NCBI RefSeq assembly: GCF_036199905.1
Contig: NZ_CP108109.1
Span: 3,023,501 to 3,087,500, forward strand
Length of the DNA stretch: 64,000 bases
Direction: 5' to 3'
From: Streptomyces sp. NBC_00223
GTDB taxonomy: Bacteria > Actinomycetota > Actinomycetes > Streptomycetales > Streptomycetaceae
Part shown: positions 24,498 to 33,372 of the stretch, in pieces
Numbering within the stretch: the stretch's first letter is position 1
Layout of the letters: the number at the start of each line of letters is the position of its first letter
Notes under the pieces: model-generated
What the model was told of the DNA's origin: nothing
Seen by the model: only the letters and a program-made list of their open reading frames with translations
The model's database searches: none
Translations under genes and position numbers: made by a program

Positions 24498-25154
24498 CTA
24501 TTTATGGCAGCCTTGCAGATCCTCCAGAGTCGCAGGGGCCCCCACGAGCGACGACCGCGCCGGAGCGCTCAGCCCATCGAGGAAGAGTTGAAGGTGACGG
24601 TGGACGAAGCGGTCGAAGCCGAGGCAGCCGGTGCCCGGCAGCGGCCGGGTGAGCTGCGTCAGTGCGACCATCAGATCTCCGACGCCGATGTCGGCCCGGA
24701 GCTGTCCCGCGTGCTGCGCCCGCTCCACGATCGCGTCGATCGCTCGTGCCAGCCGCTGCCTCTGGGCCGCGATGGCGGGGTCATGACGGTCGAAGGCCGA
24801 GGAGAGCATCGGGCACAGAGCACCGATACGCTCCTCCGCCGCCTCGAAGGCGAACCGGCGCAGTGCCGAGAAGGCGTCGGGCTCCTCGGCGAGGGCTTCT
24901 TCCGCCCGCTGAGCGGCGCGTGCCATCACCGACAGTGTCACCTGACGGATCAGTTCGGTCCGGTCGCTGAAGTGGCGGTAGAGCGTGGCGTTGCCGACGC
25001 CGGCCCGCCGCGCGACCTCGTCCAGGGGGACCTCGGGGCCGAACTCGACAATCGCTTCACGCGCGGCCGTGACGATCCGCTCACGGTTGCGCGAGGCGTC
25101 CGCGCGCAGCCGGACCGCCTGCGGCCCGGCTGCGGTGGTGACATCGGTCGTCAT
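24498..25154 (-). CDS. TetR family transcriptional regulator
   Basis: A 218-residue repressor. The N-terminal helix-turn-helix is NRERIVTAAREAIVEFGPEV plus PLDEVARRAGVGNATLYRHFSDRTELI; the rest is a helical ligand domain (MARAAQRAEEALAEEPDAF ...). ATG 25154 has AAAGGAG; the frame extends upstream but is not coding there. It lies directly before the DHA2 exporter and diverges from marR. Confidence 0.88.
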   Translation of the reverse strand: MTTDVTTAAGPQAVRLRADASRNRERIVTAAREAIVEFGPEVPLDEVARRAGVGNATLYRHFSDRTELIRQVTLSVMARAAQRAEEALAEEPDAFSALRRFAFEAAEERIGALCPMLSSAFDRHDPAIAAQRQRLARAIDAIVERAQHAGQLRADIGVGDLMVALTQLTRPLPGTGCLGFDRFVHRHLQLFLDGLSAPARSSLVGAPATLEDLQGCHK

Positions 25155-25228
25155 GGCGGGCTCCTTTCCGCGGTCCGGTCGTCGTACAGAACGACCCGAG
25201 GATGGTCTGACAGGAAACGGACAACCAC

Positions 25229-25260
25229 TCCCCGTTTCGGTTCGTCGGATTAAACGGGGA
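25229..25260. promoter_or_regulatory. Inverted repeat in tetR-marR divergent region
   Basis: TCCCCGTTT (25229-25237) and AAACGGGGA (25252-25260) are perfect 9-base arms with a 14-base spacer, 75 bases upstream of tetR. This is a plausible autoregulatory TetR operator. Confidence 0.45.
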
Positions 25261-25322
25261 ACTGATCCCCGGATATTTCGCGACCTCCGGTGAGCTGCAT
25301 CACATGATCCGACAGGCATTTC

Positions 25323-25336
25323 ATTGAACCTTCAAG
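25323..25336 (+). promoter_or_regulatory. MarR-type operator at marR promoter
   Basis: ATTGAACCTTCAAG, sharing the 12-base core TTGAACCTTCAA with the site at 21013. It is embedded in a wider palindrome that starts GCATTTC at 25317 and ends AAATGC at 25343, and lies 14 bases before the marR start, as expected for autorepression. Confidence 0.6.
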
Positions 25337-25349
25337 AAATGCCTTTACT

Positions 25350-25835
25350 ATGAACATCATGGAATGGCTGACCGACGACGAGCAGGCGACCTGGCGGGCG
25401 TTCCTGCACGCCACGACCCTGCTGGAAGACCATCTCGACCGTCAGCTCCAGCGCGACGCGGGCATGCCGCACATGTACTACGCCCTGCTCAGCACGCTCT
25501 CCGAGACCCCCGGCCGCAGCATGCGGATGACCGAGCTCGCCGAGCGGACCAAGATCACCCGTTCCCGCCTCTCGCACGCCGTCGCCCGGCTGGAGCGCAA
25601 CGGCTGGCTGCGTCGCGAGAGCTGCCCCTCCGACCGGCGCGGCCAGATCGCGGTACTGACCGACGCGGGCTACGAGGAGCTGGTGCGGACCGCGCCCGGG
25701 CACGTCGCCGCCGTGCGCGCCGCGGTCTTCGACCGGCTCACCCCCGAGCAGACCGCGCTGCTGGGCGAGATCTCCAGGATCATCGCCGACGGCCTGCATC
25801 ACCCGGAGGGTGCGGACGTTCCCTGGCTGCGCTGA
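25350..25835 (+). CDS. MarR family transcriptional regulator
   Basis: A 161-residue MarR protein. The winged helix is recognisable: SMRMTELAERTKITRSRLSHAVARLERNGWLRR, wing SCPSDRRGQIAVLTDAGYEEL. Near the N-terminus, TWRAFLHATTLLEDHLDRQL is the dimer helix. There is no Cys-based sensor motif apart from a single Cys in the wing. No ribosome site precedes ATG 25350 (or ATG 25359), so the message may have a very short leader. The palindrome just upstream recurs at 21 kb and, as a variant, at 31.6 kb, which suggests this protein runs a small regulon. Confidence 0.88.
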   Translation: MNIMEWLTDDEQATWRAFLHATTLLEDHLDRQLQRDAGMPHMYYALLSTLSETPGRSMRMTELAERTKITRSRLSHAVARLERNGWLRRESCPSDRRGQIAVLTDAGYEELVRTAPGHVAAVRAAVFDRLTPEQTALLGEISRIIADGLHHPEGADVPWLR

Positions 25836-25892
25836 CCGCTTCCCAGCCGATGATCACACCGGTCGCGCGGTCTCGCGCGGCCTCCGGGCCCC

Positions 25893-26711
25893 TCAACGGC
25901 GGCCGGAACGGGCCAGCCATCGTCCCTCGTGCCTGCTCACCTCGATCGGACGGCCGAAGCACTCCGTCATGTGCTCGCCGGTGAGCACATCCGTCGCCGC
26001 ACCCGAGGTGAGCAGCCGCCCCTCCTTGAGGAGCATCACATGCCCGATCGCGGGCGACAGCTCTTCCAGGTGATGGGTGACGGTGATGGTCGCCAGGCTC
26101 GTCCGGGTGACCGCGAGCCGGTGCAAGGCGTCGATCAGGTCCTCGCGCGAGGGCAGGTCGAGCGCGTTGAACGGCTCGTCGAGCAGCAGCAGCGACGGAT
26201 CGGCCATCAGCGCCCGCGCCACAAGGATGCGAGCCCGCTGACCACCGGAGCACACACCGTAGGGGCGCTCGGCCAGCTCCTTGATCTCCAGTTCGGACAG
26301 CAGGGCGTGCGCCCGTTCACGCACCTCGGCGTCATATTTTCGCCACAGCGGCTGCACGGTCCCGGTATGACCGGTCAGTACGACCGTATGTGCGGTGGCG
26401 TCCTGGGGGACCTTCTGCGCCGAGGACACCAGACCGATGTGGGCACGCAGCTCACGCATGTCGACGCGGCCCAGGCGGTGGCCGAGCACGTCAACCGTTC
26501 CGGTGGTCGGGTGCATGAGCGCACCGATCATCCTCAGCAGGGTGGTCTTACCGGCGCCATTGGCACCGAGCAGTGCCCAGTGCTCCCCCGACCGTACGGT
26601 CCAGCTGATGTCGTCAAGGATGACCTGGCCGGTGGTGTAGCGGCGGACACTGGCCGCGTCGAGCGCCGCGACGACACGCGCGGTACCGGCGTTCCTCCCG
26701 TTGGCTGTCAT
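25893..26711 (-). CDS. ABC transporter ATP-binding protein, no membrane partner nearby
   Basis: A 272-residue single ABC ATPase. Walker A GANGAGKTTLLRMIG; Q-loop region GLVSSAQKVPQDATA; signature CSGGQRARILVARAL; Walker B SLLLLDEPFNALD; switch His in TVTHHLEEL. No permease is encoded beside it, so it may serve a distant transporter or have a non-transport role. ATG 26711 (MTANGRNAG) fits; the open frame upstream is not coding. Confidence 0.85.
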   Translation of the reverse strand: MTANGRNAGTARVVAALDAASVRRYTTGQVILDDISWTVRSGEHWALLGANGAGKTTLLRMIGALMHPTTGTVDVLGHRLGRVDMRELRAHIGLVSSAQKVPQDATAHTVVLTGHTGTVQPLWRKYDAEVRERAHALLSELEIKELAERPYGVCSGGQRARILVARALMADPSLLLLDEPFNALDLPSREDLIDALHRLAVTRTSLATITVTHHLEELSPAIGHVMLLKEGRLLTSGAATDVLTGEHMTECFGRPIEVSRHEGRWLARSGRR

Positions 26712-26799
26712 GCCAAAACGGTAGCTGTACGGACCATCTTCCCGAGGCGCGTTCCGCGATGTGGATACGCGCCGGCCGAGAGCACCGAGAGCCCCGCCG

Positions 26800-28335
26800 T
26801 CAGGTGGGAACGGCGCTGCTGTCCTGGCCCGGCGAGGCCAGGCTCCGGGGCCGCCCCGACCGGTAGAGCAGGAACGTGGCAACGAATCCGGCGGCGAAGA
26901 GGGCGGACGACCACCAATAGGCGACGGAGTAGCTGTGGAGCTGCGCCTGGCCGTCCACAGCGGCGGAGGGGCGCTTGCCGACGAGGTAGTGGGTGGCCGC
27001 GCTGGTCGCCAGGGTGTTGAGGAGGGAGGTGCCGATGGAGCCGCCGACCTGCTGCGAAGTGTTCACCATCGCGGAGGCCACACCCGCGTCGTTCGGCCGG
27101 ACGCCGGCGGTGGCGAGGTTCATCGCCGTGGCGAAGATCAGCCCGAGTCCGAGCCCGAGGAGAAGCAGCGGCGGCACCACGTGAGCCGCGTACGTACTGT
27201 TCCGGTCCAAGGCGGTCAGCCACGCCATCGCACCCGCGGCCAGCAGCATTCCGGTCGGCACGATCGGCTTCGCGCCGAACCGTGGCACCAGGACGTTGGT
27301 GGTCGTCACGGACGTCGCCATGATCACCACAACCATCGGCAGGAAGGCGAGGCCAGTGCGCACGGGTGAGTACAGCAGGGTGCGCTGAAGGTAATAGGTC
27401 AAGAACAGGAACACACCGAACATGCCGGCGCCCGAGACGAACATCGCAAGAAATGACGCGGCGCGGTCGCGGTCGGTCACCACACGCAGCGGCAACAAGG
27501 GGTGCTGGGCACGTCGCTGCCACTGTACGAAGACGTTGAGCAACACGACGCTCGCCACCAGGAAGCCCCACGTGCTCGGCGCGCTCCAGCCGTGCTGCTG
27601 CGCGTTGGAGAAGCCGTAGACGATGCAGAACAGCCCAGTGGAGACGATCACCGTGCCGGGGATGTCCAGGTGGGAGCGGCCGGGCGGCGCACCTGGTTGC
27701 AGCAGTCGCATGCCACTGAGGAAGGCGATGAGCGCGAAGATCAGATTGACGTACAGGCACCAGCGCCAGTCCAGATACTCCGTGAGCACACCGCCGAGCA
27801 GCAGACCGACCGCGCCGCCGGCGCCCGCGATCGCGCCATAGATGCCGAACGCCTTGCCCCGCTCCTTGGGATCGGTGAACGTCGTCGTCAGCAGCGACAG
27901 CGCGGCGGGCGCGAGCACCGCGCCGAACATGCCCTGAAGCGCACGGGCCGACACCAGGACTTCGAAGCTGGGCGCCGCACCCCCGATCGCCGACGCGCCC
28001 GCGAAGCCGACCAAGCCGATCAGGAACGTCACCTTGCGGCCGATCAAGTCCGCAAGCCGCCCGCCGAACAGCAGCAGCGAGCCGAAGGCGAGGGCGTACG
28101 CGGTCACGACCCACTGCCGGTTGCCGTTGCTGAAGCCGAGTGCCTTCTGCGCGGACGGCAGCGCGATGTTCACGATCGTGGCGTCCAGGACGACCATCAG
28201 CTGGGCGAGGGCGATCACGCACAGCACCCACCAGCGGTGACTGGGGGATTCGACGTCCTTGCGACTGGGGCCGGACGGCGAAGAGGCCCCGGTCCGGTCG
28301 GAGGCCGCAGAGGTGTCCCGGGAACGACGGACCAT
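26800..28335 (-). CDS. DHA2 family MFS exporter, paralog of the 22.7-kb gene
   Basis: A 511-residue, 14-helix exporter with the same signatures as its neighbour: QLMVVLDATIVNIALPSAQK, GGRLADLIGRKVTFLIG, GAIAGAGGAVGLLLGGVLTE and SAMVNTSQQVGGSIGTSLLN. A Ser-rich cytoplasmic start (SAASDRTGASSPSGPSRKD) is absent from the paralog. AAGGAG lies ahead of ATG 28335. No regulator is adjacent; a 17-base palindrome (GGCCGGGAATCCCGGCC, 28422-28438) in the 205-base divergent region could be an operator. Confidence 0.88.
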   Translation of the reverse strand: MVRRSRDTSAASDRTGASSPSGPSRKDVESPSHRWWVLCVIALAQLMVVLDATIVNIALPSAQKALGFSNGNRQWVVTAYALAFGSLLLFGGRLADLIGRKVTFLIGLVGFAGASAIGGAAPSFEVLVSARALQGMFGAVLAPAALSLLTTTFTDPKERGKAFGIYGAIAGAGGAVGLLLGGVLTEYLDWRWCLYVNLIFALIAFLSGMRLLQPGAPPGRSHLDIPGTVIVSTGLFCIVYGFSNAQQHGWSAPSTWGFLVASVVLLNVFVQWQRRAQHPLLPLRVVTDRDRAASFLAMFVSGAGMFGVFLFLTYYLQRTLLYSPVRTGLAFLPMVVVIMATSVTTTNVLVPRFGAKPIVPTGMLLAAGAMAWLTALDRNSTYAAHVVPPLLLLGLGLGLIFATAMNLATAGVRPNDAGVASAMVNTSQQVGGSIGTSLLNTLATSAATHYLVGKRPSAAVDGQAQLHSYSVAYWWSSALFAAGFVATFLLYRSGRPRSLASPGQDSSAVPT

Positions 28336-28552
28336 GAATGGGTCTCCTTAGCGCGACAGCGCATCCCCCCGCGCTTCCACGCTAGGCGCAGGCCGACAGG
28401 CCCGCCATGCGGGAAGCGGACGGCCGGGAATCCCGGCCCCGGCGCCGTACCTCCGTTCGTTCCCGTACGCACTAACTCCGCGCGCGACGAGCCCCCAGGG
28501 GCCGTTTGCTGATGATCACAGGATCGGGCCGCGCGGTGAGGTGGGTGAACGG

Positions 28553-29848
28553 ATGGCGACCAGCGCCGAGGGCGGCGGTCGGGACGGTCCTCCTCCCGGG
28601 TCCCGGCCGCTCAGCGGCGACGAGCGGAGCGAGCTCCTGGCGCTGCGCCGCCGTGCCGCCCCGCGTCACCGCCTGCGTGCGGCGATCTCCGCCCTGCTGA
28701 TCACCCTGGCCGCGCTGCTGGCGCCGCTCGCCACGGTCGCCGTCTGGGTGGCGGACCAGATGGGTGACACCGACCGTTACGTGGCCACGGTGGCACCGCT
28801 CGCCTCCAAGCCCGACGTCCAGAAGGCGGTGGCCGACCGTGTCACCGACGCCGTGATGACCCGAATCGATCTCGACGCCCTGCTCTCCGCGGTGACGCCG
28901 GACGAACGGCCGCATCTGAAGTCGGCGCTCGGCGTCCTCAGTGGCCCGATCACCGAGGGCATCAAGGACTTCGTGCATCAGACGGTGGCGAACTTCGTCG
29001 CCACGGATGCCTTCGCGACCATCTGGACCCAGCTCAACCGCCAGGCGCATGCCGCCTTCACCGGCGTGCTCACCGGTGACAGCGACTCGGCGGTAAGGGT
29101 CCGCGGCGACGCGGTCGTCCTCGACCTGGCGCCGGTCGTCGACCAGGTCAGACAGCGGCTGGTGGACCGCGGCCTGACCATCGCGTCACGCCTCCCCACA
29201 GTGCGCGCCGACTTCACGCTGGTGGAGTCCAAGGACGTCCGGCAGGCCAAGACCTGGTTCCACGCCCTGCAACTCGCCGGGAACTGGTTGCCGCCCATCA
29301 CCCTGATCCTCGCCGCCATAGGTGTCCTGCTGGCCAGGCGCCGCCGCCGGGCCCTGGTGACGGCCGCGCTCGCCATCGCGGTGGGTGTCGCCGCCCTGGG
29401 CGTCGGCCTGGCCCTGTTTCGTGTCATCTATGTGGATCATCTGCCCACAGGGACGAACGAGCAGGCCGCAGGCACGATCTATGACCAGCTTGTACGTTTT
29501 CTGCGGGTGAGCGTGCGAATGATCGTCGTACTTGGCGTCGTTGTCGCCCTGGGTGCGTGGCTGAGCGGCCCGGGCCGATGGGCTGTTCGTGTCAGGGCGA
29601 TGTGGGAGTCGGGGATCGCCGCCGTACGGCAGGCGGCGGGGGTCGTCTCGACCGGCCCGGTGGGGCCGTGGGTTCACCGTTTCCGGTACGCGCTGCGCTG
29701 GGCAGTGGTGCTGATGGGCGCCGTCGCCCTGCTGCTGTGGTCTTTCCCGACCGGCATGGTCATCTTCTGGATCGCGGTGGTGGTCGTGGGGGCGCTGGCC
29801 GTCCTCGAGTTCCTGGACGACGGCGTCAACCGGGCGGCGCGGGGGTGA
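28553..29848 (+). CDS. Integral membrane protein, unknown function
   Basis: A 431-residue protein: cytoplasmic start, a helix (AAISALLITLAALLAPLATVAVWVAD), then a large extracytoplasmic helical domain (residues about 75-235, with TDRYVATVAPLASKPDVQKAVADRVTDAV), then five more hydrophobic segments. This layout recurs in Streptomyces hypothetical membrane proteins, but I cannot assign a role. ATG 28553 follows GAGGTGGG at seven bases; GTG 28541 is the alternative. Confidence 0.75.
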   Translation: MATSAEGGGRDGPPPGSRPLSGDERSELLALRRRAAPRHRLRAAISALLITLAALLAPLATVAVWVADQMGDTDRYVATVAPLASKPDVQKAVADRVTDAVMTRIDLDALLSAVTPDERPHLKSALGVLSGPITEGIKDFVHQTVANFVATDAFATIWTQLNRQAHAAFTGVLTGDSDSAVRVRGDAVVLDLAPVVDQVRQRLVDRGLTIASRLPTVRADFTLVESKDVRQAKTWFHALQLAGNWLPPITLILAAIGVLLARRRRRALVTAALAIAVGVAALGVGLALFRVIYVDHLPTGTNEQAAGTIYDQLVRFLRVSVRMIVVLGVVVALGAWLSGPGRWAVRVRAMWESGIAAVRQAAGVVSTGPVGPWVHRFRYALRWAVVLMGAVALLLWSFPTGMVIFWIAVVVVGALAVLEFLDDGVNRAARG

Positions 29849-29881
29849 CGACGCGATGATCACCCCCACGGCCCGCGAGCG

Positions 29882-30481
29882 TCACTCCTCCGCGCCCAGG
29901 GCGGCGAGCTGCTGGGCGAAGGGGACCACGGCCTCCTCGGCCGCCGGTCCGGCCGGCCGCGCCGCGACCAGGGAGGCCAGTTCGGCCGCGGCCCGGTCGA
30001 CCCGCCCGTCCAGAGCGCCGTCCCCGCCCGTGCCCCAGTCCTCGGCGGCCGCGTAGACCGCGGTCGGCACGACGACAGCCCGCAGATACGCGAACAGCGG
30101 CCGCATCGCGTGCTCCAGCACCAGCGAGTGCCGGGCCGTGCCGCCGGTGGCCGCGATCAGCACGGGGGTGCCGGCCAGAGCGTCCTTGTCGATCACGTCG
30201 AAGAAGGACTTGAACAGCCCGCTGTAGGAGCCGGTGAAGACCGGGGTGACGGCGATCAGGCCGTCGGCGGACGTCATCGCGTCCACGGCGTCGCGCAGCT
30301 GCGGGCCGGGGAAGCCGGTGACCATGTTCTGGGCGATCTCGTTGGCCAGTTCGCGCAGCTCGATCACCCTCACCTCGGTGTCGGCGTGCCGTCCGGCGGC
30401 CGCGGCCAGCCGGTCGGCGAGGAGGCGGGTCGACGACGGGCGCCCGAGCCCGGCCGAAACCACCACCAGCTGCTTCGTCAT
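29882..30481 (-). CDS. FMN reductase, CE1759 family
   Basis: A 199-residue NADPH-dependent FMN reductase of the flavodoxin-like fold, which supplies reduced FMN to the monooxygenase encoded just upstream. Motifs: VVVSAGLGRPSSTRLLADRL (phosphate loop) and GLIAVTPVFTGSYSGLFKSFFDVIDKDAL (flavin site). ATG 30481 overlaps the monooxygenase stop by four bases, so the two are co-translated. This pairing of an LLM oxygenase with its reductase is a recurrent module. Confidence 0.88.
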   Translation of the reverse strand: MTKQLVVVSAGLGRPSSTRLLADRLAAAAGRHADTEVRVIELRELANEIAQNMVTGFPGPQLRDAVDAMTSADGLIAVTPVFTGSYSGLFKSFFDVIDKDALAGTPVLIAATGGTARHSLVLEHAMRPLFAYLRAVVVPTAVYAAAEDWGTGGDGALDGRVDRAAAELASLVAARPAGPAAEEAVVPFAQQLAALGAEE

Positions 30482-31575
30482 GCCCGCACCTCCTGTGCTT
30501 CCTTGTCGCGGCGCGCGACCAGCGCCTGGTGGGTGGGACCGTCCGGCACCTGTGCCGGCCGACCCTTGGCGAACTCCTCGCGCAGCACCGGCACCACCTC
30601 TTCGCCGAGGATGTCGAGCTGCTCCAGAACGGTCTTCAGCGGCAGACCGGCGTGGTCCATCAGGAACAGTTGCCGCTGGTAGTCGCCGAACGACTCCCGG
30701 AAGGTCAGCGTCTTGTCGATGACCTCCTGCGGCGAACCGACGGTCAGCGGCGTCTGCTCGGTGAAGTCCTCCAGTGACGGACCGTGCCCGTAGACGGGCG
30801 CGTTGTCGAAGTACGGCCGGAATTCGCGTACCGCGTCCTGCGACCTCCGCCGCATGAACACCTGGCCGCCCAGGCCGACGATCGCCTGCTCGGGCGTGCC
30901 GTGACCGTAGTGGGCGAACCGGTCGCGGTAGAGCCCGATCAGCCGCTTGAAGTGGTCCTTCGGCCAGAAGATGTTGTTCGCGAAGAAGCCGTCGCCGTAG
31001 TACGCGGCCTGCTCGGCGATCTCGGGGCTGCGGATCGAGCCGTGCCACACGAACGGGGGCACGCCGTCGAGGGGGCGAGGCGTCGCGGTGAACGACTGCA
31101 GCGGCGTACGGAACTTCCCCGCCCAGTCCACGACGTCCTCGCGCCACAGCTTGTGCAGCAGCGCGTAGTTCTCGACGGCCAGCGGGATGCCCTGGCGGAT
31201 GTCCTTGCCGAACCAGGGGTACACCGGTCCCGTGTTGCCGCGTCCCATCATCAGATCAACGCGGCCGTCGGCGAGGTGCTGGAGCATCGCGTAGTCCTCG
31301 GCGATCTTCACCGGGTCGTTCGTGGTGATGAGGGTGGTCGCGGTGGAGAGGATCAGATGATCGGTCCGCGCGGCGACGTAACCGAGCATGGTCGTAGGAG
31401 ACGACGGTACGAAAGGCGGATTGTGGTGCTCGCCTGTCGCGAAGACGTCGAGACCGACCTCCTCCGCCTTCTGGGCGATGGTCACCATCGCCTTGATCCG
31501 CTCGTGCTCGCTCGGCGTCCGCCCAGTGGTGGGGTCCGTCGTGACGTCGCCGACCGTGAAGATCCCGAACTGCAT
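30478..31575 (-). CDS. LLM-class FMN-dependent monooxygenase, CE1758 family
   Basis: A 365-residue luciferase-like monooxygenase. MQFGIFTVGDVTTDPTTG is a typical N-terminus; further GLDVFATGEHHNPPFVPSSP, LSTATTLITTNDPVKIAEDYAMLQHLADGRVDLMMGRGN and PPFVWHGSIRSPEIAEQAAYYGDGFF. It would oxidise an organic substrate with O2 and FMNH2 from the coupled reductase; the substrate is unknown. ATG 31575 is chosen; the frame upstream to 31671 crosses a MarR-type operator and is not coding. Confidence 0.88.
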   Translation of the reverse strand: MQFGIFTVGDVTTDPTTGRTPSEHERIKAMVTIAQKAEEVGLDVFATGEHHNPPFVPSSPTTMLGYVAARTDHLILSTATTLITTNDPVKIAEDYAMLQHLADGRVDLMMGRGNTGPVYPWFGKDIRQGIPLAVENYALLHKLWREDVVDWAGKFRTPLQSFTATPRPLDGVPPFVWHGSIRSPEIAEQAAYYGDGFFANNIFWPKDHFKRLIGLYRDRFAHYGHGTPEQAIVGLGGQVFMRRRSQDAVREFRPYFDNAPVYGHGPSLEDFTEQTPLTVGSPQEVIDKTLTFRESFGDYQRQLFLMDHAGLPLKTVLEQLDILGEEVVPVLREEFAKGRPAQVPDGPTHQALVARRDKEAQEVRA

Positions 31576-31594
31576 CTCATCCACCGTCCCAATT

Positions 31595-31610
31595 GGTTGA
31601 TCCTTCAACC
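31595..31610 (-). promoter_or_regulatory. MarR-type operator variant before LLM monooxygenase
   Basis: GGTTGATCCTTCAACC: perfect arms GGTTGA/TCAACC around four bases, with core TTGATCCTTCAA differing at one base from the core at the marR promoter. It lies 20 bases upstream of the monooxygenase start. Confidence 0.5.
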
Positions 31611-31778
31611 ACGCGAACATCTCGGGTTCGGGCGGTATTCCCGGGGCCTCTCGGCACGCCGGTACGATCACCTGCCTTTCCTCCTAACCGTGGCGCACCA
31701 CCCCATGCGCCCCTCGCGGCGGGAGCGGCCGCCCGGGGCCGATCCGGTACGCTGTCGGTGGTCGGGTGACGCCCGCCC

Positions 31779-31851
31779 GCCCCAGTAGCTCAGGGGATAG
31801 AGCACGGCTCTCCTAAAGCCGGTGTCGCAGGTTCGAATCCTGCCTGGGGCA
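31779..31851 (+). tRNA. tRNA-Arg(CCT)
   Basis: Acceptor GCCCCAG pairs with CTGGGGC before discriminator A; anticodon stem CGGCT/AGCCG encloses loop CTCCTAA, giving anticodon CCT (reads AGG). T arm: GCAGG-TTCGAAT-CCTGC. Length is 73 nt with no encoded CCA. Confidence 0.93.
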
Positions 31852-31881
31852 CACCAGTTGCCGTAGGTGCTGACCATGTCG

Positions 31882-31915
31882 CGGCCCTCTCGTTCTCGGA
31901 CGAGGGGGCCGTTTT
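31882..31915 (+). terminator. Intrinsic terminator after tRNA-Arg
   Basis: CGGCCC-CTCGT arm (31882-31893, one bulge) pairs with ACGAG-GGGCCG (ending 31911) around a six-base loop, followed by TTTT (31912-31915). Confidence 0.75.
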
Positions 31916-32025
31916 CATGCCCCGCGCCGGATCCGCGCCCGCCATGCGCCGGGCGGGGCCGGTGCCACCCGGCGCGGGGCTGCCGGGCGGTCCGCGCGGG
32001 GCCGACGCGGCTGCGCCGGACCCTC

Positions 32026-32040
32026 TACCCCCTAGGGGTA
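32026..32040 (+). promoter_or_regulatory. CsoR-type copper operator before permease
   Basis: TACCCCCTAGGGGTA, a near-palindrome of the class bound by the Cu(I) sensor-repressor CsoR. The same 15-mer occurs in opposite orientation before copZ (38871-38885). It lies 54 bases before the permease start. Confidence 0.75.
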
Positions 32041-32094
32041 TACATGGGGATGTGGTCGGCCGAGTGACGCGGAACAGCACCCTGGGGGCACCCC

Positions 32095-33297
32095 ATGCAC
32101 GCCATCTGGCACGCACTGTCCATCACCGGCGCGATGACCTGGGAGATCGCCTGGGCACTGGTCCTGGGGTTCGGGCTGTCGGCGATCGTGCAGGCGGTGG
32201 TCCGCAAGTCGACGGTCGTACGGCTGCTGGGGGACGACCGGCCGCGGACGCTGGGGGTGGCGGCGCTCCTGGGCTCGGCGTCGTCGTCGTGCTCGTACGC
32301 CGCGGTGGCGCTGGCACGGTCGCTCTTCCGCAAGGGGGCCGACTTCACCGCGGCGATGGCCTTCGAGATCGCCTCGACCAATCTCGTGGTCGAACTCGGT
32401 GTGATTCTGGCGCTGCTGATGGGGTGGCAGTTCACGGTGGCGGAGTTCGTCGGCGGACCGGTCATGATCGTGGTGCTCGCGGTGCTGTTCCGGGTGCTGC
32501 TGCGCGACCGGCTGGTGCGGGAGGCGCGGGAGCGGGCCGGGCGCGGGGCCGCCGGCTCGATGGAGGGCCATGCCGCGATGGACATGTCGGTGGGCGGCGA
32601 CCGGCCCTTCGTACGGCGCCTGCTGTCGCGGGACGGCTTCACCTCCGTGGCGCATGTGTTCGTGATGGAGTGGGCGGCCATCCTGCGGGACTTGGTGGTC
32701 GGACTGCTGGTCGCCGGGGCGATCGCGGCCTGGGTGCCCGACTCCTTCTGGCGGACCTTCTTCTTCGACGGTCACCCCCTGGCCGCGAAGGTGTGGGGGC
32801 CGCTCGTGGGGCCGCTGGTCGCGGTGGTGTCGTTCGTGTGCTCGATCGGGAACGTGCCGCTGGCGGTCGTGCTGTGGAAGGGCGGCATCAGCTTCGGCGG
32901 TGTGGTGGCGTTCATCTTCGCGGACCTGCTGATCCTGCCGATTCTGAATATCTACCGCCGGTACTACGGCCTACGTATGACCGTCTTCCTTACGCTCACC
33001 TTCTATGCGGCGATGGTGGTGGCCGGGTACGTCGTTGAACTGATTTTCGGCGGCCTGGGCCTCGTTCCGGACCAGGCGGACGCGAAGATCCCGACCGAGG
33101 GCGTCAGGTGGGACTACACGACCTGGCTGAACATCGTCTTTCTGCTGATGGCCTCCGCGCTGATGATCCGATTCTGGCGCACGGGCGGACTGCCGATGCT
33201 GCGGATGATGGGCGGAGCGCCCGACGCCGGACACGACAAGCCAGGGCACGAACCGGGACACGAGCGACCGTCCGGGCACGATCACGGCTCCGCGTAG
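32095..33297 (+). CDS. DUF318/YraQ-family permease, probably copper-related
   Basis: A 400-residue membrane protein with about eight to ten helices. Conserved family stretches: GSASSSCSYAAVALARSLFRKGADFTAAMAFEIASTNLV and VVSFVCSIGNVPLAVVLWKGGISFGGV, each with an intramembrane Cys. The loop EGHAAMDMSVGGD and the C-terminal tail (DAGHDKPGHEPGHERPSGHDHG) are rich in His and Met, fitting metal handling. Relatives include the arsenite/organoarsenical permease ArsP, but the CsoR-type box upstream argues for copper. No arsenic genes are nearby. Confidence 0.8.
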   Translation: MHAIWHALSITGAMTWEIAWALVLGFGLSAIVQAVVRKSTVVRLLGDDRPRTLGVAALLGSASSSCSYAAVALARSLFRKGADFTAAMAFEIASTNLVVELGVILALLMGWQFTVAEFVGGPVMIVVLAVLFRVLLRDRLVREARERAGRGAAGSMEGHAAMDMSVGGDRPFVRRLLSRDGFTSVAHVFVMEWAAILRDLVVGLLVAGAIAAWVPDSFWRTFFFDGHPLAAKVWGPLVGPLVAVVSFVCSIGNVPLAVVLWKGGISFGGVVAFIFADLLILPILNIYRRYYGLRMTVFLTLTFYAAMVVAGYVVELIFGGLGLVPDQADAKIPTEGVRWDYTTWLNIVFLLMASALMIRFWRTGGLPMLRMMGGAPDAGHDKPGHEPGHERPSGHDHGSA

Positions 33298-33372
33298 CCT
33301 GGGCGGCGACGACGCGGGGCGCGGCTGGACGGCAAGAGCGCGGTAGGACCGTAGGAAGAGGTGACGGCGCAC

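Noticed and set aside
31779..31851. tRNA-Arg(CCT) as an attachment site of an integrated element
   Set aside because: No repeated 3' tRNA end, integrase or excisionase follows; the next features are a terminator and a chromosomal copper permease gene.
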